Assembly: GCA_947627535.1 (NCBI GenBank)
Contig: CANQWM010000021.1
Span: 1-46,782, forward strand
Length of the DNA: 46,782 nt
DNA from: an uncultured Acetatifactor sp.
GTDB lineage: Bacteria > Bacillota > Clostridia > Lachnospirales > Lachnospiraceae
Reading direction: 5' to 3'
Shown: positions 9,474 to 18,397 of the stretch, piece by piece
Position numbering within the stretch: the stretch's first letter is position 1
Layout: each line of letters begins with the position of its first letter
The notes under the pieces: generated by a model
What the model was told of the DNA's origin: nothing
The model's input: the letters and a program-made list of their open reading frames with translations, nothing else
Database searches by the model: none
Translations under genes and position numbers: made by a program

Positions 9474-9914
9474 ATGGAATTATCCAATTTGAGACCTGCA
9501 GAAGGCTCCAGACACAGCGACAATTTCAGAAGAGGCCGGGGTCACGGTTCCGGAAACGGAAAGACAGCAGGTAAGGGCCACAAGGGCCAGAAGGCTCGTT
9601 CCGGAGCGCCCAGACCCGGTTTTGAGGGCGGCCAGATGCCTCTGTACAGACGGATTCCCAAGAGAGGCTTTACGAACAGAAATACAAAGGAAATCGTTGC
9701 CATCAACGTCAGTGTTCTGGATCGTTTTGAGGATGGCGCGGCTGTGGATGTAAATGCATTGATTGAAGCTGGTATCGTTAAAAACCCCCGGGATGGGGTC
9801 AAGATACTCGGAAACGGAGAACTGACCAAAAAGCTCAATGTGAAGGCAAATGCGTTCAGCGTGGCTGCGAAGGAAAAGATTGAGTCTCTTGGTGGAACAG
9901 CAGAGGTGATGTAA
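9474..9914 (+). CDS. rplO: 50S ribosomal protein uL15
   Basis: The protein is 146 residues from the ATG at 9474, eight bases after GGAGG. A GTG at 9465 overlaps that site. The basic glycine-rich N-terminal tail ([20 protein letters not shown]) and the [17 protein letters not shown] motif are typical. The stop overlaps the secY start (TAATG), coupling the two. Confidence 0.95.
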   Translation: MELSNLRPAEGSRHSDNFRRGRGHGSGNGKTAGKGHKGQKARSGAPRPGFEGGQMPLYRRIPKRGFTNRNTKEIVAINVSVLDRFEDGAAVDVNALIEAGIVKNPRDGVKILGNGELTKKLNVKANAFSVAAKEKIESLGGTAEVM

Positions 9915-11260
9915 TGTTTACAACACTGAAAAACGCATTCAAGATCAGGGAGATCAGGGGAAAGATCTTATTTACCTTCGCCATGCTGGTTGTGATCCGT
10001 ATCGGGTCACAGCTGCCTACCCCGGGCATTAACAGCCAGTATATCAGGGACATGTTCTCTGCACAGGCGGAGGGTGCGTTAGGCTTTTTCGATGCGATCA
10101 CAGGCGGTTCGTTTTTTAACATGTCCATTCTGGCGCTGGGGATCAACCCTTATATTACATCGTCCATTATCATGCAGCTGCTGACGATTGCGTTCCCGAA
10201 GCTGGAGGAAATGCAGCGTGACGGTGAGGACGGCAGGAAAAAGATCGCGTCTATCACAAGGTATGTGACAGTTGCCCTGGCGCTGTTCCAGTCCATTGTA
10301 ATGGCGGTGGGATTTGGCAGACAGGGTCTTCTGACAGGCTATTCTTCGATGTCCGGCGGCGCAAAAGCGCTGAGCATCATTACGGCGGTGGCCACGCTGA
10401 CAGCGGGCAGCGCGTTTTTGATGTGGATCGGCGAGCGGATCACGGAAAACGGGATCGGCAACGGGATTTCTATCGTGCTGGTCATCAATATCATATCCCG
10501 CCTGCCTGAGGACATCAGCAATCTGTTCACGATGTTTGTTGTGGATAAGTTCAGCCAGGGAGCGCCCGCAACGGGACTTTTGGCAGCGGCGGTCATTGTG
10601 GGAGTTATCGTCGGCATGGTCGTGCTGGTCATCATCCTGAATGACGGTGTAAGAAATATACCGGTGCAGTATGCCAACAAGGTACAGGGAAGGAAAATGG
10701 TAGGCGGCCAGACATCCAGCATTCCGCTGAAGGTGAATACCGCCGGTGTGATCCCTGTGATCTTTGCGCAGTCGATCCTGCAGACGCCGATCATTATTTC
10801 TTCCTTTGTGGGATATCACGGAACCGGCGTGTGGAGCGAGATATTAAAGTATCTCAATTCCAATCTCTGGTGTGATCCAGGCCAGATAAAGTATTCGGTG
10901 GGACTATTGGTGTATATGGTGCTGATCGTGCTTTTTGCGTATTTCTACACCTCCATCACCTTTAATCCCCTGATGATCGCTGACAACATGAAGAAGCAGG
11001 GCGGGTTTATTCCCGGGATCAGGCCGGGGAAGCCGACCAGCGATTACCTGAACAAGGTGTTGAACTACATTGTGTTTGTGGGAGCGGTGGGACTTACCAT
11101 CATATCGGTGATCCCCTATATCTTCAGCGGCGTGTTCAACGCCAGCGTATCTTTCGGAGGCACCAGCCTGATTATTATTGTGAGCGTTGTGCTGGAAACG
11201 ATGAAACAGGTGGAATCTCAGATGCTTGTCCGCAATTACAAAGGCTTTCTGGAAAATTAG
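9914..11260 (+). CDS. secY: SecY, core subunit of the protein translocase
   Basis: The 448-residue integral membrane protein has ten predicted helices. Conserved features are the opening segment IRGKILFTFAMLVVIRIG, the plug region around GGSFFNMSILALGINPYI, and the C-terminal GFIPGIRPGKPT cytosolic loop that contacts SecA and the ribosome. SecY forms the SecYEG channel. It is coupled to rplO by a one-base overlap. A strong hairpin follows it, before adk. Confidence 0.96.
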   Translation: MFTTLKNAFKIREIRGKILFTFAMLVVIRIGSQLPTPGINSQYIRDMFSAQAEGALGFFDAITGGSFFNMSILALGINPYITSSIIMQLLTIAFPKLEEMQRDGEDGRKKIASITRYVTVALALFQSIVMAVGFGRQGLLTGYSSMSGGAKALSIITAVATLTAGSAFLMWIGERITENGIGNGISIVLVINIISRLPEDISNLFTMFVVDKFSQGAPATGLLAAAVIVGVIVGMVVLVIILNDGVRNIPVQYANKVQGRKMVGGQTSSIPLKVNTAGVIPVIFAQSILQTPIIISSFVGYHGTGVWSEILKYLNSNLWCDPGQIKYSVGLLVYMVLIVLFAYFYTSITFNPLMIADNMKKQGGFIPGIRPGKPTSDYLNKVLNYIVFVGAVGLTIISVIPYIFSGVFNASVSFGGTSLIIIVSVVLETMKQVESQMLVRNYKGFLEN

Positions 11261-11272
11261 GAAAGAGATACG

Positions 11273-11346
11273 GAGATCGGGCAGGCGACTGCCCGGTCTC
11301 GTTTCACAATTGGAAACAGGAAATTAAATGTCCGCCGCAGCGGACA
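11273..11346 (+). terminator. Hairpin pair in the secY-adk gap, possible partial terminator
   Basis: A 12-bp stem (11273-11284 with 11289-11300, one G-U pair) carries a GCGA tetraloop and is followed by GTTTC, a weak T stretch. A second 7-bp hairpin pairs 11329-11335 with 11340-11346. Together they could reduce transcription into adk-map-infA or mark an mRNA processing point. No promoter for adk was recognised. Confidence 0.45.
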
Positions 11347-11363
11347 GAAGGGGATGACTGAGT

Positions 11364-12005
11364 ATGAAAATCATCATGTTGGGAGCGCCGGGGGCCGGCA
11401 AGGGAACACAGGCGAAGCTGATCGCCGAAAAATACGGGGTGCCTCACATTTCCACAGGCGATATCTTCCGCGCCAACATTAAGAACGGAACGGAGCTTGG
11501 CATGGAAGCAAAAAAATATATGGATCAGGGACTGCTGGTTCCGGATGAACTCACGGTCCGGATCCTGCTTGACAGGGTGGCACAGAAGGACTGTGAGAAC
11601 GGCTATGTGCTGGACGGTTTCCCGCGCACGATTCCCCAGGCGCAGGTGCTGGACGAGGCGCTGGAAAAGCTCGGGGAAAAGATTGACTGCGCCATCAATG
11701 TGGATGTCCCGGACGAAAACATCGTGAGAAGGATGTCCGGCAGACGGGCCTGCCTGAAGTGCGGCGCCACTTATCATATCGAACATGTTCCGCCGAAAAA
11801 GGAAGGGATCTGCGACGCCTGCGGCAGCGAGCTGGTGCTGCGCGACGACGATAAGCCGGAAACCGTGCAGAACCGTCTGAAGGTTTACCATGAGCAGACA
11901 CAGCCGCTGATCGATTTTTATACGAAAAAGGGTGTGCTGAAAACGGTGGACGGTACGATGGATATGCAGGATGTGTTCCAGGCAATCTGTGGGGTTCTTG
12001 GCTGA
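11364..12005 (+). CDS. adk: Adenylate kinase, zinc-lid form
   Basis: The enzyme interconverts ATP plus AMP with two ADP. The 213-residue protein has the P-loop GAPGAGKGT at residues 7-15, the AMP-binding region around STGDIFR, and DGFPRT near residue 84. The lid holds four cysteines (130, 133, 150, 153), the zinc-binding form common in Gram-positive bacteria. The secY-adk-map-infA order is typical of Firmicutes spc operons. Confidence 0.97.
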   Translation: MKIIMLGAPGAGKGTQAKLIAEKYGVPHISTGDIFRANIKNGTELGMEAKKYMDQGLLVPDELTVRILLDRVAQKDCENGYVLDGFPRTIPQAQVLDEALEKLGEKIDCAINVDVPDENIVRRMSGRRACLKCGATYHIEHVPPKKEGICDACGSELVLRDDDKPETVQNRLKVYHEQTQPLIDFYTKKGVLKTVDGTMDMQDVFQAICGVLG

Positions 12006-12034
12006 AACAGTGTCTGAAAGGAAGTAGTATAGTC

Positions 12035-12787
12035 ATGGGTATTACGATTAAGACCGAACAGGAGATCCGGCTGATGCGGGAGTCCTGCAGGCTGCTGGCA
12101 GATGTTTTTCAGAGCCTTGAGGAAGCGGTGCATCCCGGTATGTCCACTATGGAGATCAATATTCTGGGGGACCAGCTGATCAGGCAGCACGGCTGTATAC
12201 CGAATTTTCTGCACTATAACGGTTATCCGGCGTCCATCTGCGTGTCCGTGAACGACGAGGTTGTCCACGGGATCCCAAGGAAGCATCATATCCTGCAGGA
12301 GGGCGATATCGTGAGCCTGGACGCTGGCCTGATCTATCAGGGCTATCATTCCGACATGGCCAGGACCTTCGGCGTGGGACAGATAAGCGATGAGGCGCAG
12401 AAGCTGATCGACGCCACAAAGCAGAGCTTTTTTGAGGGAATAAAGATGGCAAGGGCGGGCAATCATCTCTATGAAATTTCCAATGCCATTGCCGCATACA
12501 TCGACACCTTCGGCTACGGAATCGTGAGAGAACTGGTAGGGCACGGCATCGGGACGAGGCTGCACGAGGATCCCCAGATACCGAATTTTGCGCAAGTAAG
12601 GCGGGGACCGAAGCTGAGACCCGGGATGACGCTCTGTGTGGAGCCCATGATTAATATGGGAAGAGCGGATGTGGAGTGGCTGGATGACGACTGGACGGTA
12701 GTGACCCAGGACGGTTCCTGGTCGGCTCATTATGAAAACACGATTCTGATCACGGAAGGCGATCCTGAGATTCTTACGCTCTACTGA
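12035..12787 (+). CDS. map: Methionine aminopeptidase, type I
   Basis: It removes the initiator methionine from nascent proteins after deformylation. The 250-residue sequence has all five expected metal ligands: Asp96, Asp107, His170, Glu202 and Glu233, plus the substrate-site His79. There is no N-terminal zinc-finger extension. It follows adk by 29 bases and precedes the KOW gene. Confidence 0.96.
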   Translation: MGITIKTEQEIRLMRESCRLLADVFQSLEEAVHPGMSTMEINILGDQLIRQHGCIPNFLHYNGYPASICVSVNDEVVHGIPRKHHILQEGDIVSLDAGLIYQGYHSDMARTFGVGQISDEAQKLIDATKQSFFEGIKMARAGNHLYEISNAIAAYIDTFGYGIVRELVGHGIGTRLHEDPQIPNFAQVRRGPKLRPGMTLCVEPMINMGRADVEWLDDDWTVVTQDGSWSAHYENTILITEGDPEILTLY

Positions 12788-12818
12788 ACATCCATTGGAG
12801 AAGGAGAAGGCAGAGTAG

Positions 12819-13127
12819 ATGATGATAGGACAGTTTGTAACTTCAAAAGCCGGCCACGATAAAGGGACGCTCTATGTAGTCACTGCAGAGGAGGGCGATT
12901 TTGTTTATCTGTGCGACGGCCGGCTGAAGCCGGTGGAGGCGCCGAAGAAAAAGCGCCGGAAACACATTCAGCCGATCAATGCCATGGTGGAGGAAGAACT
13001 TCGGGAGCGTCTTGCCAGCGGCGGCCGGGTCCGGGATGAGGAGATCCGGTACGCCGTCAGGCTTAAGGCAGAAGAAAGAAAATCAGCAGGAATGACAGAA
13101 ATGGAGGAAATGTATGTCAAAAAGTGA
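12819..13127 (+). CDS. KOW-domain RNA-binding protein, uncharacterised
   Basis: The 102-residue protein begins [21 protein letters not shown], a KOW-type SH3 barrel resembling eukaryotic and archaeal L14e/L6e/L27e proteins. A basic patch ([10 protein letters not shown] near residues 45-54) and an acidic helical tail follow. Its stop lies 14 bases inside infA, so the two are tightly coupled. It probably binds rRNA or mRNA, but the exact role is unknown to me. A second ATG at 12822 is equally compatible with the ribosome binding site. Confidence 0.75.
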   Translation: MMIGQFVTSKAGHDKGTLYVVTAEEGDFVYLCDGRLKPVEAPKKKRRKHIQPINAMVEEELRERLASGGRVRDEEIRYAVRLKAEERKSAGMTEMEEMYVKK

Positions 13128-13332
13128 TGTGATCGAAATTGAAGGAACTGTTGTGGAAAAGCTGCCGAATACCATGTTCCAGGTGGAGCTGGAGAACGGT
13201 CACCGCGTACTGGCGCATATCAGCGGCAAGCTGCGTCAGAATTTTATCCGTATTCTTCCCGGCGACCGCGTAACCCTGGAGCTTTCTCCCTATGATCTGA
13301 GCAAGGGAAGGATCATCTGGAGAGATAAATAA
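13114..13332 (+). CDS. infA: Translation initiation factor IF-1
   Basis: The 72-residue OB-fold protein starts [19 protein letters not shown] and ends [14 protein letters not shown]-1 occupies the 30S A site during initiation. It overlaps the KOW gene by 14 bases; its GGAGGAAATGT site lies in the coding end of that gene. In most Firmicutes rpmJ follows directly, but here a membrane protein gene intervenes. Confidence 0.97.
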   Translation: MSKSDVIEIEGTVVEKLPNTMFQVELENGHRVLAHISGKLRQNFIRILPGDRVTLELSPYDLSKGRIIWRDK

Positions 13333-13344
13333 GGAGAAGCACAG

Positions 13345-15285
13345 TTGTGTGGAGGATTTACAGATAAAGGGCATATCCGGTTTTCCGGCGCTCCAGCATT
13401 TAGAAAGACGTTGTGGATCTTCAGTTTTCTTGCGCTGCTCCTTCTGCCGCTGCGTCATGTGAACGTTGGGGTGGATCTTTGGGACGGCGGTTATAATTAT
13501 GCCAATTTCCGGTATAACAGTACGGAATTTATGGATCCCATGTGGTATTTTGCCACCTGGTTGGCCAATGCGCTGGGAAGTCTGCTGATGCGGCTGCCCT
13601 TCGGAAACACCATGCTGGGTATGAATGTTTATACGGGACTGATAGTGAGTATTCTGGCTGCAGTCTCTTATTTTTTCTGTGTCAGAAGGCTTGGAATCCC
13701 GGCTGTGGTTTCCTTTCTGGGGGAGCTTGCTGCCATCGCGCTCTGCTGGGCGCCGACGGCCGTTCTTTACAGCTATCTGACCTATCTGTGCCTGCTGGCG
13801 GCGGTCTGCTTTCTCTATCGCGGCCTGACGTCCGACAGTGTACGGTGGCTGGCTGCGGCCGGTGCGGCGCTGGGGCTGAGCGTGGGTGTACGCTTTTCCA
13901 ACCTGGTATACATGGGGCTGATCCTGGCAGTCTGGCTGTATGGTTTCTGGGACAGAAAGAAGCCGTCCGCAGTCCTTAAGGATACGCTGTTCTGTGTGCT
14001 GGGCTATGGGGCAGGGCTTGGAGGGTTTTTCCTTGTCATTTCCCTGCGGTATGGAGCCGGCTTTTATCTGGGGAGTGTGGGGCGCCTGTTTCAGATGACG
14101 GAGTACGCCGCGGATTATGCGCCGGATTACATGCTGTCGGGAATGCTCCGGACCTTTCTGGAAGAAGAGAACACCTACTGGACAAAGCGTTTTCTGGTTT
14201 TGCTCGTCTTTGGAACAGCAGTATGTCTGCCGTTTCAAAAAATATTCCGCGCCATGTCTGCCGGGAAAAAAGATACAGCGCCATCGGCCGCGGACTCCCC
14301 GGAAGGTTTTGCGGGGCTGCGGAAGGGAATCTGCCTTGCCCTTGCCGTGTGCCTGACGGTCTGGCTGCGGCGGAGAGGGTTCTCCTATCCGGACTATGCC
14401 GCATATGGCTCCATCTACGCACCCTGTGTGGTGTTGCTTGAGCTTCTGATCCTGCTGTCAGTCTGGGAGATTCTGAAGAAGAACGCCCCAAAGCGGGACA
14501 GACTGGCCGCACTGCTTCTGCTGATGACGGCTTTCTTTTCGTCGCTGGGCGGAAATAACGGAACCTACGCCAGCATTAACAATATGTTTCTTGTCATGCC
14601 GGGGTTTTTGTGGCTGTGTCTGCGGTTTGTCCGGGAGCAGAAAAAACTGTGGGCTTTTCCGGTAAAATGTGTTCTGGGCGTTGCGGTTTTTTTCGTTCTG
14701 ACATCCTGCGTGGGTTTCGGAAGGCATTTTGTGTACGAGGAAGCCACCGGAGGCCGAAAGATGGACAGAACGGTAAACGGGATCCCGGTTCTGGCGGGAA
14801 TGCGCACGGAAGCCGGGAAGGCGGAGGCGCTGGAGGGGCTGTACCGGTATCTGACGCAGGAGGATCTCACGGGCAGAAGGTGTATTCTTTACGGCGGGAT
14901 TCCCGGGATTTCCTATTATATGGAGATGGCGCCGGCCATTCATATATGGAGTGATCTCACATCTTACGGAGTGGATGTGATGGAAGAAGACATCGCAGGG
15001 GTAGACGATGGAATTGCGGCGGGGGAAAGCGGCCCGCTGGTGATCCTGGAAAGAAAATACGCAGATTATCTGCTGGAGGGAAAGGGAGACAGCGCCATAC
15101 TGTTTCCGGACGCGCTGGGAGAGCGGAAGCTTCAGCTGATCAGAGAGTTTATGGACCGTCATGGGTATGATATGACCTATTGTAATGAAAAATTTGCGTT
15201 ATTTCAAATAAATGTCAAAAACACTTGCATAATCCAGAAGCTTATGTTACAATGTAAAACGGTCTTTTTTGAAAGGAGGGTTTAA
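13345..15285 (+). CDS. Large polytopic membrane protein, GT-C glycosyltransferase-like, inserted in the ribosomal operon
   Basis: The 646-residue protein starts with TTG, eight bases after AGGAG. It has about ten or more hydrophobic segments. After the first helix comes a loop with [13 protein letters not shown] (Asp44, Asp47), reminiscent of the acidic first-loop residues of GT-C glycosyltransferases. The C-terminal part is soluble. It has a clear paralogue at 41116-43122: both share DPMW near residue 64, GMN-YTGL-VSILA, YFFCVR and YLTY. The donor and acceptor are unknown; cell-surface glycan or lipid glycosylation is inferred. It splits infA from rpmJ, and its last 60 bases contain a promoter for the downstream genes. 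Confidence 0.7.
   Translation: MCGGFTDKGHIRFSGAPAFRKTLWIFSFLALLLLPLRHVNVGVDLWDGGYNYANFRYNSTEFMDPMWYFATWLANALGSLLMRLPFGNTMLGMNVYTGLIVSILAAVSYFFCVRRLGIPAVVSFLGELAAIALCWAPTAVLYSYLTYLCLLAAVCFLYRGLTSDSVRWLAAAGAALGLSVGVRFSNLVYMGLILAVWLYGFWDRKKPSAVLKDTLFCVLGYGAGLGGFFLVISLRYGAGFYLGSVGRLFQMTEYAADYAPDYMLSGMLRTFLEEENTYWTKRFLVLLVFGTAVCLPFQKIFRAMSAGKKDTAPSAADSPEGFAGLRKGICLALAVCLTVWLRRRGFSYPDYAAYGSIYAPCVVLLELLILLSVWEILKKNAPKRDRLAALLLLMTAFFSSLGGNNGTYASINNMFLVMPGFLWLCLRFVREQKKLWAFPVKCVLGVAVFFVLTSCVGFGRHFVYEEATGGRKMDRTVNGIPVLAGMRTEAGKAEALEGLYRYLTQEDLTGRRCILYGGIPGISYYMEMAPAIHIWSDLTSYGVDVMEEDIAGVDDGIAAGESGPLVILERKYADYLLEGKGDSAILFPDALGERKLQLIREFMDRHGYDMTYCNEKFALFQINVKNTCIIQKLMLQCKTVFFERRV
15225..15253 (+). promoter_or_regulatory. 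Internal promoter for rpmJ and the alpha operon
   Basis: TTGCAT (15225-15230) and TACAAT (15248-15253) are 17 bases apart, and TG at 15245-15246 makes an extended -10. The promoter lies inside the last codons of the inserted membrane protein gene, about 34 bases before the rpmJ start. Confidence 0.65.
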
Positions 15286-15286
15286 C

Positions 15287-15400
15287 GTGAAGGTTAGATC
15301 ATCAGTAAAACCGATCTGCGAAAAGTGCAAGATCATCAAGAGAAAAGGACGCATCAGAGTAATCTGCGAAAATCCGAAGCATAAGCAGAGACAGGGATAA
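15287..15400 (+). CDS. rpmJ: 50S ribosomal protein bL36, zinc form
   Basis: The 37-residue protein starts with GTG at 15287, one base after the preceding stop, with GAAAGGAGGG inside the end of that gene. Cys11, Cys14, Cys27 and His32 form the zinc site of the C+ type. bL36 is a late-assembling large-subunit protein. Its usual neighbours infA and rpsM are both displaced here, by the membrane gene on one side and a 335-base gap on the other. Confidence 0.95.
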   Translation: MKVRSSVKPICEKCKIIKRKGRIRVICENPKHKQRQG

Positions 15401-15735
15401 TCACCGGTTTAAGAAGCCTTGAAGAAGGCGTATTAAACGAAGTGAGTTCTTGTCCGGTTGTTATGTGCGGCTGAACCGATGCGGCTCTGAGGGGCGGCAT
15501 TGATTATCATAAAACTGGGATAGAGAGCTTGCAGGGAGATTACTTGTTGATACCAGGACGAAGAGATCTTATGAGGGTCAGAAGGTCCTGGAAAGATCGG
15601 ATGATCGGAATGTGTCCGGTTGGGTGGGAACCCCAGTCAACTTAGTAACAGAAAGCACACAAAAAAACAGGACCGATGTGTGCGGCGCGAATTTCCGCAG
15701 TCAGCGGGAACGCAGGAAAAATGGAGGAAATGTAA
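15401..15735 (+). other. 335-base structured non-coding region between rpmJ and rpsM
   Basis: No gene is seen. The region is rich in pairing: CCAGGAC (15553-15559) with GTCCTGG (15585-15591), and GCACACA (15655-15661) with TGTGTGC (15677-15683). The stretch from GTGCGGC near 15463 onward resembles the 5' end and domain I style of bacterial group II introns, but no reverse transcriptase or domain V is present. Alternatives are an alpha-operon mRNA leader or another structured RNA. I cannot decide from sequence alone. Confidence 0.4.
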
Positions 15736-16107
15736 ATGGCTCGTATCGCAGGTGTGGACTTACCAAGAGAAAAGAGAATTGAAATCGGTTTGACTTACAT
15801 CTATGGAATCGGCAGACCTACCGCCAACAAGATTCTGGCGGAAGCAGGTGTTAATCCCGATACCAGGGTGAGGGACATGACCGACGACGAGGTGAAGAAG
15901 ATCAGCGAAGCTATCGAAAAGCTGAACGTTGTCGTGGAAGGCGATCTGAGGCGTGACGTCGCCCTGAACATCAAGAGACTTCAGGAGATCGGCTGCTACC
16001 GCGGCATCCGTCACCGCAGGGGACTTCCCGTTCGCGGACAGAACACCAAGAACAACGCGAGAACCCGCAAGGGTCCTAAGAGAACTGTGGCAAACAAGAA
16101 AAAGTGA
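15736..16107 (+). CDS. rpsM: 30S ribosomal protein uS13
   Basis: The 123-residue protein starts [20 protein letters not shown] and ends in the basic tail [19 protein letters not shown] that contacts P-site tRNA. It has a helix-two-turns-helix core. AATGGAGGAAATGTAA gives the ribosome binding site. It is the first classical alpha-operon gene and follows the long structured gap. Confidence 0.97.
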   Translation: MARIAGVDLPREKRIEIGLTYIYGIGRPTANKILAEAGVNPDTRVRDMTDDEVKKISEAIEKLNVVVEGDLRRDVALNIKRLQEIGCYRGIRHRRGLPVRGQNTKNNARTRKGPKRTVANKKK

Positions 16108-16128
16108 TAAGTTCCGGTAACTGTAAAT

Positions 16129-16147
16129 TGGAATCATACGGATTCCA
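16129..16147 (+). other. Hairpin in the rpsM-rpsK gap
   Basis: TGGAATC (16129-16135) pairs with GATTCCA (16141-16147) around a five-base loop. The rpsK start that follows has only a weak ribosome binding site (AGTAGG), so this structure may matter for initiation. Confidence 0.35.
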
Positions 16148-16178
16148 GAAGATCAAGAAAGTAGGTTAGTTTAAAAAC

Positions 16179-16574
16179 ATGGCGAAACAAGTTGCAAAAA
16201 AAGTAACGAAAAAGCGCGTTAAGAAAAACGTTGAACGCGGACAGGCACATATCCAGTCTTCTTTTAACAATACGATCGTGACCCTGACCGATACGGAGGG
16301 GAACGCTCTCAGCTGGGCAAGTGCCGGTGGTCTGGGATTTAAAGGTTCAAGGAAATCTACTCCATATGCCGCACAGATGGCGGCAGAGACGGCTGCCAAG
16401 GCCGCTCTGGTACATGGACTGAAATCCGTAGACGTATTTGTTAAGGGTCCCGGTTCGGGACGTGAGGCCGCGATCAGGGCGCTTTCCGCATGCGGTCTCG
16501 AGGTAGTGAGTATCCGCGACGTGACCGCAGTCCCTCATAACGGCTGCCGTCCTCCCAAGAGACGCCGCGTATAA
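16179..16574 (+). CDS. rpsK: 30S ribosomal protein uS11
   Basis: The 131-residue protein contains the family signatures [18 protein letters not shown] and [13 protein letters not shown] and ends in the conserved [12 protein letters not shown]. uS11 forms part of the 30S platform near the mRNA exit. The Shine-Dalgarno match is poor compared with its neighbours, which suggests coupling or structural control. Confidence 0.97.
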   Translation: MAKQVAKKVTKKRVKKNVERGQAHIQSSFNNTIVTLTDTEGNALSWASAGGLGFKGSRKSTPYAAQMAAETAAKAALVHGLKSVDVFVKGPGSGREAAIRALSACGLEVVSIRDVTAVPHNGCRPPKRRRV

Positions 16575-16621
16575 GGATTTTGTGTAAGGTTTGGGCCGCA
16601 GGAGCGGCGCAGTTGGAAGAA

Positions 16622-16640
16622 AGTGCCGCGGCGCGGCACT
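16622..16640 (+). other. Hairpin in the rpsK-rpsD gap
   Basis: AGTGCCGC (16622-16629) and GCGGCACT (16633-16640) form a perfect 8-bp stem with a GGC loop 28 bases before rpsD. No T run follows. Control by uS4 of its own gene is known in several bacteria, but a link with this hairpin is only a guess. Confidence 0.4.
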
Positions 16641-16668
16641 GTAAACAATAAAGAAGGGAAAAGGAAAA

Positions 16669-17262
16669 ATGGCAGTAAATCGCGTACCTGTATTAAAGAG
16701 ATGCAGAGCCCTGGGACTGGAGCCTTCCCAGCTGGGGTATGATAAGAAGTCTAACAGACAGAACCTGAAGGCGGGAAAGAAGGTCAGCGAATATGGTCTC
16801 CAGCTTCGCGAGAAGCAGAAGGCAAAATTTATCTATGGCGTTCTGGAGAAGCCCTTCAGAAACTATTATGAGAAGGCCGACAGAATGAAGGGCACTACCG
16901 GTGAAAACCTGATGGTGATGCTGGAGAGCAGGCTTGATAACGTTGTGTTCCGGATGGGTTTTGCGAGAACCAGAAGAGAGGCAAGGCAGGTGGTTGACCA
17001 CAAGCATGTGCAGGTGAACGGTAAGGTGGTGAACATTCCTTCCTACCAGATCAAGGCAGGCGATGTGATCGAGATCACAGAGAAGGCAAAGTCTCTGCAG
17101 AGATACAAGGACATTGCGGAGGTGACCGGCGGCAGGCTGGTGCCCGAGTGGATGGATGTCGATATGGAGAATTTCAAGGGAACCATTAAGAATCTTCCTA
17201 CCAGAGAAATGATCGACGTCCCCGTGGATGAGATGCTTATTGTCGAGTTGTACTCCAAGTAA
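16669..17262 (+). CDS. rpsD: 30S ribosomal protein uS4
   Basis: The 197-residue protein has the uS4 N-terminal domain and an S4 RNA-binding domain near residues 87-150 (LESRLDNVVFRMGFARTRRE). uS4 nucleates 30S assembly and often autoregulates its operon. It has only one cysteine near the start, so it is the zinc-free form. It lies between rpsK and rpoA, as in the alpha operon. Confidence 0.96.
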   Translation: MAVNRVPVLKRCRALGLEPSQLGYDKKSNRQNLKAGKKVSEYGLQLREKQKAKFIYGVLEKPFRNYYEKADRMKGTTGENLMVMLESRLDNVVFRMGFARTRREARQVVDHKHVQVNGKVVNIPSYQIKAGDVIEITEKAKSLQRYKDIAEVTGGRLVPEWMDVDMENFKGTIKNLPTREMIDVPVDEMLIVELYSK

Positions 17263-17292
17263 GATAACAGTTCAAAAAGGAGGGTATTCGCA

Positions 17293-18249
17293 GTGTTTGA
17301 TTTTGAAAGACCGAATATTGAGGTCGCTGAGATTTCGGAAGACAAGAAATACGGCAGGTTTGTCGTTGAGCCCCTGGAAAGAGGATACGGAATTACACTG
17401 GGTAACTCCCTGAGAAGGATCATGCTTTCCTCCCTGCCCGGCGCGGCCGTAAGTCAGGTGAAGATCGAAGGCGTACTGCATGAGTTCAGCTCCATACCCA
17501 ATGTGAAGGAAGATGTGACTGAGATTATCATGAACATCAAGAGCCTTGCCATCAAAAACAACAGCGAGACCAACGAGGCAAAGACAGCATATATTGAATA
17601 CGAAGGCGAAGGCATTGTACATGCGTCCGATATTCAGGTGGATCAGGATGTGGAGATCCTGAACCCCGATCTTGTGATCGCAACCCTGAGCGGGAAAGAT
17701 GCAAAGCTTTTTATGGAACTGACCATTACAAAGGGGCGCGGCTATGTGAGCGCCGAGAGGAACAAACACGAGGAACTGCCTATCGGCGTGATCGCGGTAG
17801 ATTCTATCTACACGCCTGTGGAGAGGGTAAATGTGACCGTGGAGAACACCCGCGTGGGCCAGATCACGGACTACGACAAGCTGACACTCGACGTGTTTAC
17901 CAACGGCACACTGGTTCCCGACGAGGCAGTCAGCCTTGCCGCAAAGGTGCTCAGTGAGCATTTAAGCCTTTTCATTGATCTCTCCGAGAATGCGAAGATG
18001 GCAGAGGTTATGGTGGAGAAGGAGAACGACGAGAAAGAGAAGGTGCTCGAGATGAGCATCGACGAGCTGGAACTCTCCGTCCGTTCCTACAACTGTCTGA
18101 AGAGGGCAGGGATCAATACTGTGGAAGAGTTGTGCAACAAGACTCCCGAGGATATGATGAAGGTCCGCAACCTGGGCCGCAAGTCCCTGGAGGAGGTGCT
18201 GGCAAAGCTGAAGGAGCTGGGATTGTCCCTGAATGCCAGCGAGGAGTAA
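17293..18249 (+). CDS. rpoA: RNA polymerase alpha subunit
   Basis: The 318-residue protein starts with GTG, eight bases after AAAAAGGAGGG. The N-terminal domain holds [19 protein letters not shown], used for dimerisation and assembly. The C-terminal domain holds the helix-hairpin-helix region [14 protein letters not shown] and [20 protein letters not shown], which binds UP-element DNA and activators. Standard alpha-operon position. Confidence 0.97.
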   Translation: MFDFERPNIEVAEISEDKKYGRFVVEPLERGYGITLGNSLRRIMLSSLPGAAVSQVKIEGVLHEFSSIPNVKEDVTEIIMNIKSLAIKNNSETNEAKTAYIEYEGEGIVHASDIQVDQDVEILNPDLVIATLSGKDAKLFMELTITKGRGYVSAERNKHEELPIGVIAVDSIYTPVERVNVTVENTRVGQITDYDKLTLDVFTNGTLVPDEAVSLAAKVLSEHLSLFIDLSENAKMAEVMVEKENDEKEKVLEMSIDELELSVRSYNCLKRAGINTVEELCNKTPEDMMKVRNLGRKSLEEVLAKLKELGLSLNASEE

Positions 18250-18397
18250 GGGGCAAAAGGGTTATAGATAACCGCGGCGGTAAGACCGATGTGTTCGCCG
18301 GCGGTTCATCTCTGAATGGCAAATCAAGCAAGCATCCGGTAAGTAAGTCCAAAGCGCGTGGCCGGATGTACCATGAATGGAGAAAGGAAAATTTATT
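18250..18397 (+). promoter_or_regulatory. Structured rpoA-rplQ intercistronic region
   Basis: The 148-base gap contains inverted repeats: AACCGC near 18270 with GCGGTT near 18302, and CATCCGG near 18334 with CCGGATG near 18362. The second set encloses the middle of the gap. There is no T run and no gene. It may set the relative output of rpoA and rplQ. Confidence 0.35.

Noticed and set aside
15401..15735. Complete group II intron
   Set aside because: No reverse transcriptase, no domain V hairpin and too short. Only a possible fragment is retained as a finding.
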